This document shows positions 63,701 to 64,000 of a stretch of DNA of 64,000 nt, one piece after another. Numbering within the stretch: position 1 is the stretch's first letter; each line of letters starts with the position of its first letter. The notes below the pieces were generated by a model. That model saw only the letters and a list, made by a program, of their open reading frames with translations, was not told where the DNA came from and did no database searches. The stretch spans positions 1,054,001-1,118,000 of the forward strand of contig CAUVYP010000579.1 in the NCBI GenBank assembly GCA_963556195.1, given 5' to 3'. The translations under genes were made by a program, and so were the position numbers. This DNA comes from Sepiola atlantica (lineage: Eukaryota; Mollusca; Cephalopoda; Sepiida; Sepiolidae).

Positions 63701-63917
63701 AAGCGATATCAACTTAAAATCGCACTAAATTTTGTTGATGTTTTGCGTATTCAGTTTGTATCGACATATCTCCGGGAGTACAAGAGCTGAACTTCTGAAA
63801 CTTGGTACTTCAGTAGAAAATGTGTGTCCGCTAATGTCTGCAAAGTTTCGGAGCACAATTCTTAATAATGTGGAAGTTATTAACAAAAGACCTATCAACT
63901 TAAAATCGCACTAAATT

Positions 63918-64000
63918 TTGTTTATGTTTTGCGTATTCAGTTTGTATCGACATATCTCCGGGAGTACAAGAGCTGAACTTCTGAAACTTGGTACTTCAGT
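63918..64000 (+). repeat. Partial satellite monomer at the right edge
   Basis: These 83 bases are p1-p83 of a monomer. It has T6, as expected after the DL copy at 63732-63917. The array continues beyond the window on this side too. Confidence 0.93.

Larger units (their letters stand above)
1..64000 (+). repeat. 186-bp satellite DNA array, head to tail, 343 full copies
   Basis: The whole window is one tandem array. The same 186-bp unit recurs with exact spacing from base 1 to base 64000, always in the same orientation, with a few substitutions between copies. The reference copy (493-678) has 67 G+C in 186 bases. No foreign sequence is inserted anywhere. The unit length is compatible with one nucleosome core plus linker, as in many centromeric satellites (known generally; not shown here). 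Copies fall into recurring types defined mainly by p119, p130-131 and p150-173, and the order of types repeats, which makes this a higher-order-repeat satellite. The family is not one I recognise. Function is inferred at most: centromeric or pericentromeric heterochromatin. Confidence 0.97.
16489..64000 (+). repeat. Right array domain: D and E monomers and longer HORs
   Basis: From about monomer 89 onward the array contains D-type 3' modules, E modules, the p103 A-to-T change, T at p6 and EcoRI sites, none of which form units in the left domain apart from one T6. Types are arranged in units of 8 to 29 monomers that repeat with few differences. The first D monomer is at 17605-17790. Confidence 0.85.
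58153..64000 (+). repeat. Mixed right end built from known HOR phrases
   Basis: Monomers 313-344 reuse phrases from other blocks. The five-monomer phrase E(T103) - T(gtaaaaaat) - rK - rDL - T6 rK occurs at 58153-59082 and 62802-63731. The cttaataatg DL monomer appears at 60942-61127 and 63732-63917. The tatccac qT / tgagaattc DF pair appears at 62430-62801. At 60012-60197 the gtaaaaaat mark is replaced by gtagaaaat while ttacgg stays. No repeat unit longer than about five monomers returns here. Confidence 0.78.

Noticed and set aside
121..63914. Hundreds of 60-codon + strand frames, one per monomer, as a small-protein gene family
   Set aside because: The frame follows from a unit length divisible by 3 and shared stops at p181-183. 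Starts are TTG, replacement changes are common, and stop-containing copies are amplified equally. No domain, signal or separate promoter is visible.
1..64000. CRISPR array or a bacterial or phage direct-repeat system
   Set aside because: Repeats abut directly with no unique spacers, the unit is 186 bp, and nothing resembling cas genes or any prokaryotic gene is present.
1..64000. Tandem coding repeats of a large repetitive protein
   Set aside because: The continuous frame is closed by a stop at the end of nearly every monomer, and I saw no other frame running through several monomers.
1..64000. A named satellite family or a specific host
   Set aside because: The monomer does not match any satellite I can recall with confidence. 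A vague likeness to insect repeats was not strong enough to report.

Overview
This window is eukaryotic satellite DNA and nothing else. One 186-bp monomer repeats head to tail on the + strand from the first base to the last: a 120-bp partial copy, 343 complete copies and an 83-bp partial copy. No unique sequence, transposon, inversion, RNA gene or credible protein gene interrupts it. The reference monomer is about 36% G+C. An array of this size, homogeneity and nested structure is what centromeric or pericentromeric heterochromatin of an animal or plant looks like. I do not recognise the family and cannot name the host.

Numbering used below: monomer n starts at 121+186(n-1) for n=1 to 318, and one base earlier from n=319 onward because of the only indel found (between 59162 and 59163). 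Monomer positions p1-p186 count from the ttgttgatg at each start. Types: q or r = A or G at p119; q* = q with TG instead of CT at p130-131. 3' modules: K (aaaagcgatatc), T (K with C at p155), P (T at p150, gatatacctttt), D (T at p150, aaaagacctatc; DF or DL according to T or A at p171), E (G at p154).

Layout. The left domain (1-16488) is built of K, T and P monomers in three-monomer phrases (558 bp), with 8-monomer (1488 bp) and 16-monomer (2976 bp) duplications laid over them. It has no D or E monomers and no EcoRI site. The right domain (16489-64000) is richer and organised as higher-order repeats (HORs): a 14-monomer unit with 8- and 12-monomer derivatives (16489-24300); a mixed stretch (24301-29136); two indistinguishable-looking 29-monomer (5394 bp) tandem copies (29137-39924); a compact 16-monomer unit (39367-42342); four copies of a 10-monomer unit (43087-50340); 12-, 9- and 12-monomer copies of another unit with 372-bp dimers between them (51085-58152); and a mixed tail (58153-64000).

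The frame starting at each ttgttg is open for 60 codons only because 186 is divisible by 3. Copies with stops are amplified as readily as open ones, so I annotate no CDS. The interest lies in the readable record of unequal exchange: hybrid monomers with bounded crossovers, whole-monomer deletions and duplications at several scales, clustered multi-base variants confined to the 3' third of the monomer, and almost no indels. Comparisons were made by eye and from translations, not by alignment software.
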